64,000 nt of DNA from Serripes groenlandicus (lineage: Eukaryota; Mollusca; Bivalvia; Cardiida; Cardiidae): the NCBI GenBank assembly GCA_031761405.1, contig JASEVX010000345.1, forward strand, positions 106,001 through 170,000, given 5' to 3'. Position numbers and translations under genes: made by a program. Below are positions 44,928 to 56,299 of the stretch, in pieces. Numbering within the stretch: the first letter of the stretch is position 1; each line of letters opens with the position of its first letter. Below the pieces are notes generated by a model. That model was not told where the DNA came from and made no database searches. It worked only from the letters and a program-made list of their open reading frames with translations.

Positions 44928-45066
44928 ATATATAGTTGTGTACTCAAGTCCTTTATAATAACAACTTTTTATTAAGAATTATTAATTTCAACTTTAAGAT
45001 AATGAGGAAGATTGTCAAAAGTTACATGTACACCCTCATACTCTATAATTGGCAAACTAAATTACT

Positions 45067-45215
45067 TTAACCCTTTCCCTCATACGAAAATTCTGCAGCA
45101 GACGACTTTGAACATATTTTGTCGTTTTGAGCAATTTCTTCTTTTGTCACTATGTTTTCAAAAAGCCGCCTGCTGCAGAGGCGTCAGAAAGCGTCTATAT
45201 GAGGGAAAGGGTTAA
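45067..45215 (+). mobile_element. P1-type MITE, TTAA-flanked, short form
   Basis: TTAACCCTTTCCCTCATA ... TATGAGGGAAAGGGTTAA with perfect ends; GCAGCAGACGACTTTGAAC and GCCTGCTGCAGAGGCGTC inside. One arm of the central hairpin is deleted. Confidence 0.9.
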
Positions 45216-45577
45216 ACGATAAACTATGCCTTTTCTATATGTACAAGTATATCAAAATAACTATAAACGATATATACGAAGTATATCGGCATTGTCATAC
45301 CAAGAAGCATCATTGGAGATGTAAATAACCAAAGATGTATGATGTGTAACCGCCGGAATAAATTAACCGCACTACGCAAATAGATGGGAGTAGAAATAAT
45401 AAAGCGATGAGAGACAACTGTTTAATTTCATGGATTTCTAATCGCTGATAATTGCACTGCAACGACAGAACCATCGACATCAACCACCGGTGTACGGTTA
45501 AAAAGCAAGTGTTACGCAATATCTGAAACGGAATAGAGTTGAAACACTGTGCAACACGAGTTACCTGAAGGTTTGAC

Positions 45578-45792
45578 TTAACTCTTTCAGCGCCGAATTG
45601 TTTAAAGTAGACTATTCCATGTTTCAAACTCGTACGACTCTATTTTCATGTTTTAGGATTTTTGGAATATTTTTATAACTCACAGCCAAACAATGCAGAT
45701 TTCAGGTGAGACAGCTCGTTACGAGCTGACTCCCCTGAAATCTGTATTGTTTGCGAAAAGCTCAATATTGCATTTGGCGCTGAAAGGGTTAA
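45578..45792. mobile_element. P2-type MITE, TTAA-flanked
   Basis: TTAACTCTTTCAGCGCC ... GGCGCTGAAAGGGTTAA. Centre: CAGGTGAGACAGCTCGTTAC / GAGCTGACTCCCCTG. Confidence 0.9.
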
Positions 45793-46371
45793 TTGATTTC
45801 TACCAAATAATCAAACTATGGGCTAACAAAAAGAGATTAATTAAATGTGATCAGCCTCGTTTCTAAATCAAAATCGTTGAGCTCCTGCCTATTATTAGGG
45901 TTATAATTTAAAGTCCAATGCACTATTTGAGCTCGAAATATTAGGTTATTTAAAGAAGTCGATGACTTTTATTTTATACCGTTTCAAAGATACAACAAGA
46001 TCGCCAAACATTACATTGATTCATTATATTATCAGATCCCATAATCAGGAATACGTGATTTTGAAAAGAATATAAGAAAATATCACACTTATAAAGCAAA
46101 GAGTAAATAACACAAGTTAAATTCTAGGGGAATTTTAGCGAGGATGTACTGGACAAGTATATCAACTAGAAAAACAAAGGCTCCGTTAGCAAACAACATT
46201 AATCTTGGTCGTGTTTAAGGTAATGTCTGTCTTCTTGAATAGACAGGGAAAATAACTCAAAAGCTATTTTAAGCGCGTGTTGAATCGTTTCATGTAAATT
46301 TGAGTGTTGAAATACACATATTCAATCGTAATGTGATTGGAACTAGTTTTAATAATCAAATGACGGACAGT
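45793..46371. other. No gene or repeat recognised
   Basis: AT-rich intergenic sequence. Confidence 0.45.
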
Positions 46372-46584
46372 TTAACCCTTTCAGCGCCAAAGGCAATATT
46401 GAGGTTTTTGCAAACAATACTGATTCAGGTGAGTCAGCTCGTAACGAGCTGTCTCACCTGAAATTAGCATTGTTTGCCTTTTAGTTATCAAAATTGTCTA
46501 AACTTTGATTACATGAGTAATGGAGAGGCCCGATTTTGAATATGGAATAGACTACTTTAAACAATTCGGCGCTGAAAGAATTAA
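46372..46584. mobile_element. P2-type MITE, TTAA-flanked
   Basis: TTAACCCTTTCAGCGCC ... GGCGCTGAAAGAATTAA, in opposite orientation to the copy at 45578; centre GTCAGCTCGTAACGAGCTGT. Confidence 0.9.
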
Positions 46585-46656
46585 GAATACGACGTCCGAT
46601 GACACACTGTTGTGTGTAGATGTACGCACTGCACACTATTTTTTTTATTTAACAGT

Positions 46657-46917
46657 TGAGCCATCCCGCGAGAAAACCCACATTGTGGACTATGCGTAAA
46701 GTATCGACTTGGATCAACTAAGCATGCCGCGCAGGATTACCCGGATAGACACTTTTCGCCTCCTTTGAATTTTCGTATCAGGAATCATTACTCTATACCT
46801 CTATCACCTTGAGACGAAATGTGTCGGCCCGGATCAGTCTGCGCGGACTGCGCAGGTTGATCTGGGTCGATACGTTACGCAGAGGCCATAATGTTGTTGT
46901 TTTTCGCAGGACGGCTC
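46657..46917. mobile_element. GAGCCGTCCC-type foldback MITE
   Basis: TGAGCCATCCCGCGAGAAAA ... TTTTTCGCAGGACGGCTCA with TATGCGTAAAGTATCGAC and GTCGATACGTTACGCAG arms. Confidence 0.88.
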
Positions 46918-47237
46918 AGGTCCGATGACTCACAGTTGTGTGTAGATGTACGCAGTGTGCAAAAAAAAAAAAAAGTTTTTTTTAACAGTTTAAGATACGA
47001 GGTCCTCACACGCTGTAGAGTTGATTACATGGATGGAATTCTGGGAGAACATTAATGAGGGTTTTACTGAACGATTCAATCAACTGGAAAACAATGGATA
47101 TTTTTTCAGGCGCCATCAATCAAAGTCAAGTTCTTTAACGGTCATGACAGTGGAAAATACTGAACAGACAAAAGTTCATTCACCCGTTTGAATGCAGATT
47201 TAAGGATGAATAAAATGGAGATTTATAGTCACCAATA
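46918..47237. other. No gene; short repeat scraps
   Basis: TGTGTGTAGATGTACGCA occurs at 46612 and again at 46938, either side of the MITE, so a short direct repeat flanks it. An A15-like run lies near 46961. Confidence 0.5.
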
Positions 47238-47570
47238 CAAACTAGAACTATCACTGAAGATGATGAATACCCCCGAAACAGCACCTTGACTCAAAATATG
47301 GCTACCGAAACGACCAACAAAAGGGACATAACTCTGTAAAATAACATGCAATTGTAAGAACTTTGTGATATGCACATCTCCTCTTGGTATAGAAGCTTCA
47401 TGTAACATTTTATTGAATTCCATCGAGTGGTTTGTATGAAATAGGCCGGACAAAATATGGCTTCCGGCCGACCGACCGACCGACAGCCCGACACAGTTAC
47501 ACCTATAACCCCCCCCCCCACACACACACACACACACAAACAACCTTTGTTTTTGGGGGGTATAATTACA
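47238..47570 (+). mobile_element. TACCCCC-family pearl-like element
   Basis: TAGAACTATCACTGAAGATG, ATACCCCCGAAACAGCACC, core TTGAATTCCATCGAGTGG and AAATAGGCCGGACAAAATAT, then (GACC) and (CA) simple repeats and GGGGGGTATAATTA. Single unit, no array. Confidence 0.83.
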
Positions 47571-47744
47571 ATACACATATTTGCATTCATAGTTTTGACT
47601 AGGTTAAATATGAATTTTATTTTCAATAGATGATATGATATCATACAGTAACGGGCTAGTAAGTCATGGCATATATATGATATTCACTGACAGGTCTTCA
47701 TTTTGGTCGAAGCGATATCATTTTTGGTCGTGGTATATGTAAAA

Positions 47745-47934
47745 TGAGCCGTCCCGCGAACAGACACTTTTCGCCTCCTGTGTATTTTCTGTTTCAAAAA
47801 TCATTACTCTATACCTCTATCTCCCAGAGACGGAAAGTGTCGGCCCGGATTAGCCTGCGCGGACTGGGCAGGCTGGTCTGGGTCGATACATTACGCAGAG
47901 GCCATAATGTTGGTTTTCTCATGGAACGGCTCAT
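47745..47934. mobile_element. GAGCCGTCCC-type foldback MITE, left arm shortened
   Basis: TGAGCCGTCCCGCGAACAG jumps straight to ACACTTTTCGCCTCCTGTG; the right arm is complete to TTTTCTCATGGAACGGCTCA. About 70 bases of the left arm are lost. Confidence 0.85.
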
Positions 47935-48837
47935 ATACATTCAGCTAACCGATCTTGTCCTCGATCAAACTCAACGATTTGTATTAACCGTCTACGATCA
48001 GTAGTTTCTAGTGACTATCGGAGCATATAACTGTTAAAAAAGTCAGGATGTTTGATATACCTTATATTTACTTTTGTCTTAAATTCAAAACATTGCAATA
48101 CAATATATATGTTATTGCATAGAACAATAAAAATAAATATGTTTATAACAATGAAAGAAATTTTGATAAAAAAATGTACAAACGGAGAAATGGATTTTCC
48201 GGAGGAATTTACGATCATTTAACAATGTAAAAGTTTATGGACAAACTGATCTATTTTCGAATTGTCATATTAATGTAAGTTTTGATAAAATGTTGATCGT
48301 AAAACGCTTATCAAAGCTAGACCATCACATACTAATGTGTAATAATTTAGCCTTGCTATGTTTCATTGCAACGTATACATATTTCGCTAAACTATTTATA
48401 ATCTTCACAGAAATTGAAGGCATTTATGTAGCAAATTTATGTATATATGGCCAATGACAGTAATAGTTTTTCAGATATTTCTTGCGCATTTCATATTATT
48501 TGGGACACACTAACGAGAAATAACTCGCCCTCACCACATAAGCCAAATGATTTATTATGGACGTCCGTTAATTAATTTATGCTGTGTAAACACACATTGT
48601 ATATTTCGCTAATCTGGTAATTTTTCATACACTATTTATTCTAGTGAAAAAGATAAATCATTTCGCCTGGCCAATTTCTAAACAAACATACGTTTGATTA
48701 AATACCTTCATGTTACAAGGCAAGTGACGTAACAATGTTTCTGAACTTGATGTGAAAATTAAGGCCATCTTTCGCTGAGCTTTCTTTTTATTTCAAAAAT
48801 TCATTTAATAATTCGTTTCTTTTTTATATTTAAAGAC
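47935..48837. other. No gene recognised
   Basis: AT-rich, unique-looking sequence. Confidence 0.45.
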
Positions 48838-49128
48838 GCTAATCACTAGATGAAGATCAACAATTTGAAATGTTAAAACTTCTGCAAATATTCCTAATTG
48901 GGACAACAGAGTAAGAAATAAATTAGAAGGTACACACTTTGGCTTAATGGGTATGTCTACCCATTAAAAATGAAACAAATAAACGATCGATGTAGATGTT
49001 TATAAAATTGGAAAGCGATATTATTAATTTTATCCAGGAATTATGATTCCAATATTCCAAGACAACTTTTGAACAGTTTTAAAACTTTGACTATTAAATC
49101 TAAATACTGGAGGTCAGCACCTTTAAGG
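48838..49128. repeat. Direct repeat, copy 1
   Basis: AAACTTCTGCAAATATT, GGGTATGTCTACCCATTAAA, GAATTATGATTCCAATATT, CAGTTTTAAAACTTTGACTA and GTCAGCACCT match 52812-53108 in the same order with about 75-80% identity by eye. Confidence 0.75.
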
Positions 49129-49310
49129 TATCGCCTGTTTTAATTTCTCTTATCCTTTATAATGGAATTCAACTAATGTTCGGTAGTTAGTAACGCGGTT
49201 CAAACAAATTGCAACTGTTGTTGGAGTCCTTTGTGAAAATCACTTGCTACCGTACACGTATTCATGAAAGTGTCGAGGAAAATGGTAACGCATTTGTAAG
49301 AGCTAAACGA

Positions 49311-49541
49311 TTCAACTCTTTCCAACATACAACAAATCTGCAGCAGACGACTTTGACAATGTCAAGGAAAAAGCACAGAAAATCCCTCGAAATGAAAGAA
49401 CAATAATCGATCAGGGTTGAACACATGGTGACAAAAGGAGAAATTGCTCGTTTTGAGCAATTTCTTCTTTTGTCGCCAAGTTTTCAAAAAGTCGTCTGCT
49501 GCAGAGGCGTAAGTAAGCGTCTATATGAGGGAAAGGGTTAA
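49311..49541 (+). mobile_element. P1-type MITE
   Basis: TCAACTCTTTCCAACATAC, GCAGCAGACGACTTTGAC, hairpin GAGAAATTGCTCGTTTTGAG..AATTTC, and CTATATGAGGGAAAGGGTTAA. Confidence 0.83.
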
Positions 49542-49621
49542 TTAAACTGACGTTTGAGAGAAAAGCGTATTTTACTTGATGAAACGTTTAAATAAATCTT
49601 TGCTCGTTATATAGAGGATCA

Positions 49622-51124
49622 ACAAGAGAAAGTTGATGCAACGCATCAATGTCGCCGGAAATCCATACTGCAGTTATGCATAACACTAACATTATAGTAG
49701 TTGAATAAACAGTTATCAACTGAGGGACATATTGGAACATCAGGGGTGGGGTCAAGTGATAATGTTTCATAACTTGCATTGTTTGATCAACGAAGTGAAT
49801 AATAATTAAAGCCTTTCATTGTTTATGATCAATCTCCATTCCAAAGTAGGTTGAACACAACCAACTAATTATTGATCATAAACAGTAATAGAAATGAGTA
49901 ATCTTGCCAATCATTAGTCTAAGTATGTATACAGTGCTTTCATTAAGTAAGAATTATAAGATTTGTGAATTCCACATACACTTTTCAAGATGTTTGTCAG
50001 AATATTTGAATTTTATTATTTTTCAATAAAAACACTAAACAGACAATTTAGGATTTGCATGCAATAGCACGTCATTTTACCTTTCCTCTATTAAAGTCAA
50101 CAGAGGACACCTTTGCAGCAATCTACTTTTAAAATAATGAGATAAGGGTTAAATCGCTGAAGACATGAGTTTTCTCTTTTTCTCAAAATGATATTAGCTT
50201 GGCATCCTAATTATATCATACTTTAACAAATGTTGAAATGTAGTCCAATATTTATGAATTAGACCACATTCGAAATATAATATCAGCTAAACAGTTAAAT
50301 CTGAATGAAATTGTTGTATAATTTAAACTTAATTTCGAACATAAACTGAGCCCTACAACATGTCAATTTATTTTAATTCTTTCCTTCCTTTTTTATAATG
50401 AAAATACCAAACTACTCATGTTTTAAAATTATATTATGATGAGCGTCCTTGTGTCAATGATGCATACCAATATGCAGATCGGAAGCAATATGCCTTTAGG
50501 GAATTAAATGACACATTTAAAATTGTCAAGGACGAAATAATTTTGTACGAAAGACCGATTCTTTCTTATTCGCAGAGGTGTCGTTCTTGAAACTCTCTTT
50601 ATAGGCAGAGAATGTTCGTTCAAAGTAATTTTTCTATTAAAACCAGTTTTATCTCGGTTTGTTCTTTTCTTCATTTGTTTCGAACCAAATAAACATTTTA
50701 AATCACCTATGATTTACTATTTGTAAGTGAGTGTAAAGAGCGGCTCTCTGCAATTAATCTACGCAGTTGGTATGTAAACCAAATTAGACTGTGCTACGTA
50801 AAGGTTTGTAGTTATCGCCTTTGATTACATGTAGTATATAGTGTAAAATAAAGTATTTCAGTCTAGCTAATAGGGACTGTTTTGCCTTCGTAAATAAAAC
50901 AAAAAAACATAAATGCGAGTCAAAATAAAGAAACTGAAAATACCTAAAACATCGGAATATTTATTTCATTTTAGATACGTCATTACTTAGTGTTTTTAAA
51001 CAAACACAATTGTAATATGTTCAAGACATCTAAATGTGTTTCTTTCTAATAATAATCCCCCCTCCCATGTGATTTCCGAAAACCTATTAAAAATAGAAGT
51101 CGCGGGCTTCTGCCCGGCGACTAA
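49622..51124 (+). mobile_element. GTCGCCGG-family element, copy 2, uninterrupted
   Basis: 5' ACAAGAGAAAGTTGATGC (hairpin GATGC/GCATC) then GTCGCCGG; 3' AGTCGCGGGCTTCTGCCC, GGCGACTAA. 5' GTCGCCGG and 3' CCGGCGAC are exact inverted copies and the 3' end is a hairpin. 1,503 bp, no coding capacity. Confidence 0.88.
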
Positions 51125-52456
51125 TAAAACAAAAGTACGGAGCCACGGTGTGTATTTGGCTTGTATATAAGGTCGGTATAAACTGATAAATGAACTCATG
51201 CATATTTCATCGACCAAAAGCCCGTATAAGACGGTCTAAGTTCTTGATTGAATTTCATTCATACGTCTAATCCTCTTTACCGAGAAACAATCTGCCAGGG
51301 GACCACTTTGTACGGTCCAAAGATTCATTCGGAACCAGAAGTCAAAGTCTTATAATCTAATATATCACTATGCCAGTTCCTGTTTAAATATATTCGTCCT
51401 GCACTATTTCGTTATTAACTAATTTAAAACTATGTTGCTAGAACCCGAGGGCTACTCATAAGAATCGTCTGTAAACACAATTTGAATGCTCAATAAGGAT
51501 TTTAGCATATGCAAAAACCTTTCTAAATCCAAGTCTACATTCATTCATAGTCTATTATATACATATATTTCAACACGAGTGTTACGTCCTTATATATTAT
51601 ATCAGATGGTATTCGTATTCTGTTCTTATACATAGTTGTGTATATAATTTTCTTGTGTGTACATGGTGCTTCACTCCTCGTTGAAAAGTAGGTCAATCAT
51701 ATATCTCCGCGTTTCCTTGCTTAATTACCTGTTCTGTAGGTACACTTATCCTAATACCAGCACGTAATGTTAACCCGTAGCCCTGCACGCGAAGAAGGGA
51801 AGCCATAGCTATAATTTTCGGGCGTTGAATCCTGGTCTTAATTATCCTAACGAGGCGTTGTTTTGTATATATAGATCTAAGTACTAAGTTGTACTTTGAA
51901 TTTCAAAACATATTGAATCAGTTTATAATCAGAACCAAAAGGTTTAGCTCACGATGATTAACCCCTTTTCTGAATTATTTTTACTTGCAACTTTTTATGA
52001 ATCGTTTTATGTTATATTTTATTTGGTATGGATATTTGATATATACATTAATTAACCTCCCATACGAGCACCTATTCTCCTTTATCTCTATCCCTCTCTC
52101 TCTCTCTCTATCCACTCTCTATTCTGTTTTTGTTTTTCTGGTTTGATAAATTACAAAGCTAAAGTCTGCTGATATTTTCTGAAAATGTTAAATATTCACC
52201 GTGCTTCCTGTAAATCAATCTGTATTGGAGAGGACCTAAAATAAGCTATCAGCTTTCAGTCCAATCCATTTCTCCATTGTTTATTTCTTGATGTTTCCTA
52301 CTATGTAAAATATATGTGAATTAAATACGTTTAAACATATTCGTAGAAGTCAACTTTATTGTAAATATACTGATGCAATATTCGATCCTTAAGTTATTGA
52401 GTCTCGTCACATTAACAGGAATTTAAGGGACACTGGAGCCGCGATAACACGAACTT
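51125..52456. other. No gene; short CT microsatellite
   Basis: AT-rich unique-looking sequence with a (TC)n run at 52090-52115. Confidence 0.45.
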
Positions 52457-52651
52457 CAGAGGTCCAGATAAGGAGGAGTATACAGCTCTTTTACCTACAA
52501 TATCTCTCACATTTTCCGATCGAACCTTATGCTGTGGGTACTCAAAAGAATCGTCTCAATGAGACGATTCTTTTGAGTACCCACAACATAGGGTAAGAGG
52601 GTCAAATAAGGATTTTAGAACGTACAAAACTCCCCTTATCTAGAGCTCTGG
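52457..52651. mobile_element. GATAAGGAG foldback element with long hairpin
   Basis: AGAGGTCCAGATAAGGAGG ... CTCCCCTTATCTAGAGCTCT. Its centre (52530-52585) has near-perfect 25-base arms GTGGGTACTCAAAAGAATCG and complement around one unpaired base. Best-preserved of three copies. Confidence 0.88.
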
Positions 52652-52811
52652 AACATGTAACACGAGTAATTCGCATAAATCGTTTAACTCGACCGTATCT
52701 GTCGTCTTTAATCAACAGATTAGTAGCAGTTCCGATAAGTCAGATAAGCAATCAGAACTGCTGCTGCGTTGTTTATTTGATTTGATTTCATTATTGTCTT
52801 GCGTTTTAAAA

Positions 52812-53108
52812 CTGAACTCAAGATGGAGATCAACTTGTAATGTTGAAACTTCTGCAAATATTGCTAAAGGTGACAACAAAGTAAGTAGAACATAATTCAT
52901 GAACATGTACACAATTTAGCATGCTGGGTATGTCTACCTAGTAAAAATGTAGCATAAATGATCAATATTTAAATGTTTATTGTACTTGAAAGTGAAATTA
53001 TTACTCTAATTCTATCCCAGAATTATGATTATATTATTTGAAGACAACATTTGAACAGTTTTAAAACTTTGACTATACTATCCAAGAATCTAGAGTTCAG
53101 CACCTAAA
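52812..53108. repeat. Direct repeat, copy 2
   Basis: Second copy of 48838-49128, 3.97 kb away and in the same orientation. Identity runs through non-palindromic sequence, so it is not a MITE. Confidence 0.75.
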
Positions 53109-53395
53109 TAAAGTACACATGAATTTAGTGGCTTAAGTATAATAAACATACACTAACTAAGCATACTTCGAGGGATCTCTCGACTACGACTGTAATGTAT
53201 CGGTCCTTTTCGACATATCGCTAGTCCACTGTATCAAGATGCGTTCTTGTTTATGTTTCTTTAGATTTTAACCATTTTTTTTGGTAAAGCTCCAGCTAGT
53301 CAAACAGTTGTACCGAATATCTTCTTTCTTGGCGCCGGACAAAAGGGAAAGGATTCGAAGAATAACATGTATTCTGGACAAAGGTGTTCCATAAG

Positions 53396-54165
53396 TAATA
53401 ATAGCCGGGTTTCTATGAAGCCTTACATTTCGGCGCCGTTTTTATCGTCACCGCAAATTCGCGCCGAGTACGCGCCGAAAAACTGTTTCCATGAAGCCGA
53501 AACCCGACGGACGCGGTTTTCGGATAAAAACGCATGTTTATTGACCTCCAAGAACAATGGCCGTTTCCAAGTTAAAACAAACATTGCATTATTCAACAAT
53601 ATTCAGCGCCGAAAAACGCTTCAATGGAAACGTCGTCATGCAATATAGACTGAAGCGAATTATATTTCGGCGCCGACACGCGGCCTGAATAAAATCGCTA
53701 CCTGAAGCGATTTCTTTCGGCGCCGACAATATATTCAGCGTCGAAAAACGCTTCAATGGTAACGTCATTATAGGTTATTGACCCTCTACTGTGAAATCAT
53801 CGTTGGACCGAGTTCTTGGGTTGACGCACTCTCTATTACATAGGCGCTCTACATTCATGATTATGCAGAATTTTCGCACGTCCTTATCTACGGTCATGAT
53901 CACTCCTTGACAGCGGTCATGATCGAAAAATCATGACCACTTTTTTCAATGCAAAGTGAACGGGACAATATGAAAGTATGCAATAACGAAAAATCATGAC
54001 CACTTTCTTCAATGCAAAGTGAACGGGACAATATCAAAGTATGCAATAACATGCAATATAGACTCGAGCGAATTATATTTAATCGGCGCGTGTTCGATAA
54101 AGCCGCCGAAAACACGTAGGTTTTCCGCTTTATGGAAACCGGGCTTTATATTACTACTACTACCA
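53396..54165. mobile_element. GCCGGGTTTC-ended element with CGGCGCCG palindromes
   Basis: Left end AGCCGGGTTTCTATGAAGC, right end (inverted) AGCCCGGTTTCCATAAAGC. TTCGGCGCCG and its variants recur at about 53427, 53668 and 53718; CGAAAAACGCTTCAATGG occurs twice (53609, 53739). A 63-bp tandem duplication (AATCATGACCACTTT...) lies at 53924-54050. Confidence 0.7.
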
Positions 54166-54674
54166 ATAATACTAATTAAGCCTTTACTTAAAGAGGCAAT
54201 ACAGTTGGGTAAACCCAGCCTTCTCTATGGGCCTCTGTCATGACTGACCCGTACACTTAGGGATGACACTTTATCATAAATAAAACACATTTATTTTACA
54301 TATCACTTTCTATAAACCACTGTGTGGGGCTACATGTCAGACATTAAGATGGCCTCATTTGACTAAACTATTTAGAATGATTCGGGTCTCACATGGTGGC
54401 CAATTCTGTAAAATTGATTTTCGCATGACCTGGCTCAGCTAAATAACATCCTGCCAAATATTCGCGAAAACAGAGTAGACTTCTCCATTCACAGATTGAA
54501 AAATGCATAATATCAACTCAGTGCTATACTCTATTTTCAAAAAAATATTCTTGCGCTTTTCCAGCTTCGCTTTCACCAGTACACGAATATTCGTAAGGCT
54601 AATCATGAAGAAGCACTCTCGATCATTTTCACTTGACTGACACAGGTAAAGTAACGTTTTACTGACTACTTATC
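54166..54674. other. No gene recognised
   Basis: Mixed sequence without repeats I could match in the window. Confidence 0.4.
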
Positions 54675-54950
54675 GCCGAGCCCCGGTAGCTCAGTCGGTA
54701 GCAACGCGGACTGTCAATCCATGTGTTGTGAGTTCAAGCCCAAGCTCGGCAAACATTCTTTCCGACGATTGATAAAGGTCACTGTGACAAGCATCATTCG
54801 GCTTCGACAGATGGGATTACAGTCTATACGGAAAAGCAACCAGTTGCTTAGAAAGTATGTTGTGTTGAGTACTGTTATAAGAAACCGAATAGTTATCTGT
54901 ACTGCACAATGCCTTTGTTAGAACTTTTTAAATAGTTTGAATATCCATAT
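54675..54950 (+). mobile_element. tRNA-derived SINE with intact cloverleaf-like head
   Basis: Head GCCGAGC ... GCTCGGC (54675-54750) forms a 7-bp acceptor stem; A box GGTAGCTCAGTCGG, GTC in the anticodon position (ACTGTCAAT), B box GTGAGTTCAAGCC. Body GTCACTGTGACAAGC and GCAACCAGTTGCTTAGAAAG follow, so it is a SINE, not a tRNA gene. Confidence 0.85.
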
Positions 54951-54989
54951 AGAATTTAAAAAGAGGCTAAGGTTCTCATCAATACGTTT

Positions 54990-55308
54990 ATCTCTTTCAC
55001 TGCCGAATATCACAAAGTCGACTCTTCAATCTTGAAAATTGGACCACTCCATAATTCGTCCAATAGAAAATTTGATAAAATGTAATCTATAAGTGACAAA
55101 CAATGCAGATATTAGTAACGAACTGTAACGAGTTTTCCGTGTTGAAAATTGGACTACTCCATTTTTCGTCCAACACGAAATTTGGTAAAACTTAATGTCT
55201 TAGTGGCAAACGATGCAGTCATCAGGAGAGACAGCTTGTGACGAGCTGTCTCACATGAATCTGCATCGTTTGCAAAAGCCTTTAATTGCCTTTGACTGTG
55301 AAAGATAT
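54990..55308 (-). mobile_element. P2-type MITE, two overlapping worn copies
   Basis: TTGAAAATTGGACCACTCCA..TTCGTCCAA occurs at 55033 and again at 55143; only the second has the full centre GAGACAGCTTGTGACGAGCT and GCAAAAGCCTTTAATTGCC. Confidence 0.75.
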
Positions 55309-55755
55309 ATACCGAGGAAATAGAGGGGTATTGACACAACCATTACAGTGGTTTTCACACAAAGTTAATGCCGTGGGCTGGCAGACGATGTATGTTATAT
55401 AATGCTGAACATTTATAGTCGGTTCTACACGCAACTCACATTTTATATGCTGTAGATTATATTTTGTGCAATGAAGCATTGATATTGAATCTGACAGATG
55501 GTGTCTAGTGTACAGATAATGGTTATCAAAACTACTCTTGGCAAACTAAATGGCAAATCTTATGGCATATCTCCAGACATATTCAATTAAAACAACATCT
55601 AACGTGACAATACAATGATAGGCTCTTCTATCACATATTTGTTTGCTTATGTATAACAAATGTACGAGGGTATATAATTTATTGTGATGTTTTTAAAGCC
55701 TTTATCAGATCATGATATATTTGATAAATAAGGTTACTTGTTTTATTGAATGGGT

Positions 55756-55915
55756 TTTAACACATTTTTCATACCACGATAGCCAGTTCACCTTTTAATG
55801 TGTCTTTCTCACACTAGTACTCTACAATAGCAGTCCTTCCAAGCAATTGGCCACTTTTCCATGTAGAATGATAGCCAATTGGTGGAAGACGAATAATGTT
55901 TGTCGTATTGACTAG
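55756..55915 (-). mobile_element. tRNA-SINE, 3' part
   Basis: GTGTCTTTCTCACACTAGTA, CTTCCAAGCAATTGGCCAC, GTGGAAGACGAATAATG: complement of the SINE body at 13440-13570. The head is missing. Confidence 0.75.
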
Positions 55916-56299
55916 ATTGGTGACAAATTTATTCTGAGTACTACGTGTTCATAATGCTTACCGTTGCAAGTAATATCTAGGGAAGCAATCATTGCTGCTT
56001 TTGCGACCAATTTAGAATCTGATCAACTGTGTGCCTGCTTAGTCTAGTCTGGTTCCGTAATGTTCGTAAACACGTATAAGACACGTTTTAAAGGTATCTG
56101 AATACAGCGTTAATATAGATAGATCTGAATGCACTGATTTGTAGATAAATCTTTTTCTACAGTTAACGCAGTTACGCTGGGTTTGGTTTTTACTCGAGCT
56201 TAAAACCCATCTGTTTATATCGGTCGTCCAGGGCACCAGTCTTATGTTATCCCGATAACTACAGAGTGTCAAGCAAGGAAGAATTTCACTTCACCGATG
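55916..56299. other. No gene recognised
   Basis: No repeat or domain match. Confidence 0.4.

Noticed and set aside
54675..54750. Possible tRNA gene with GTC anticodon
   Set aside because: The cloverleaf-like head is followed by the conserved SINE body also present at 11684 and 13358, so it is a SINE head.
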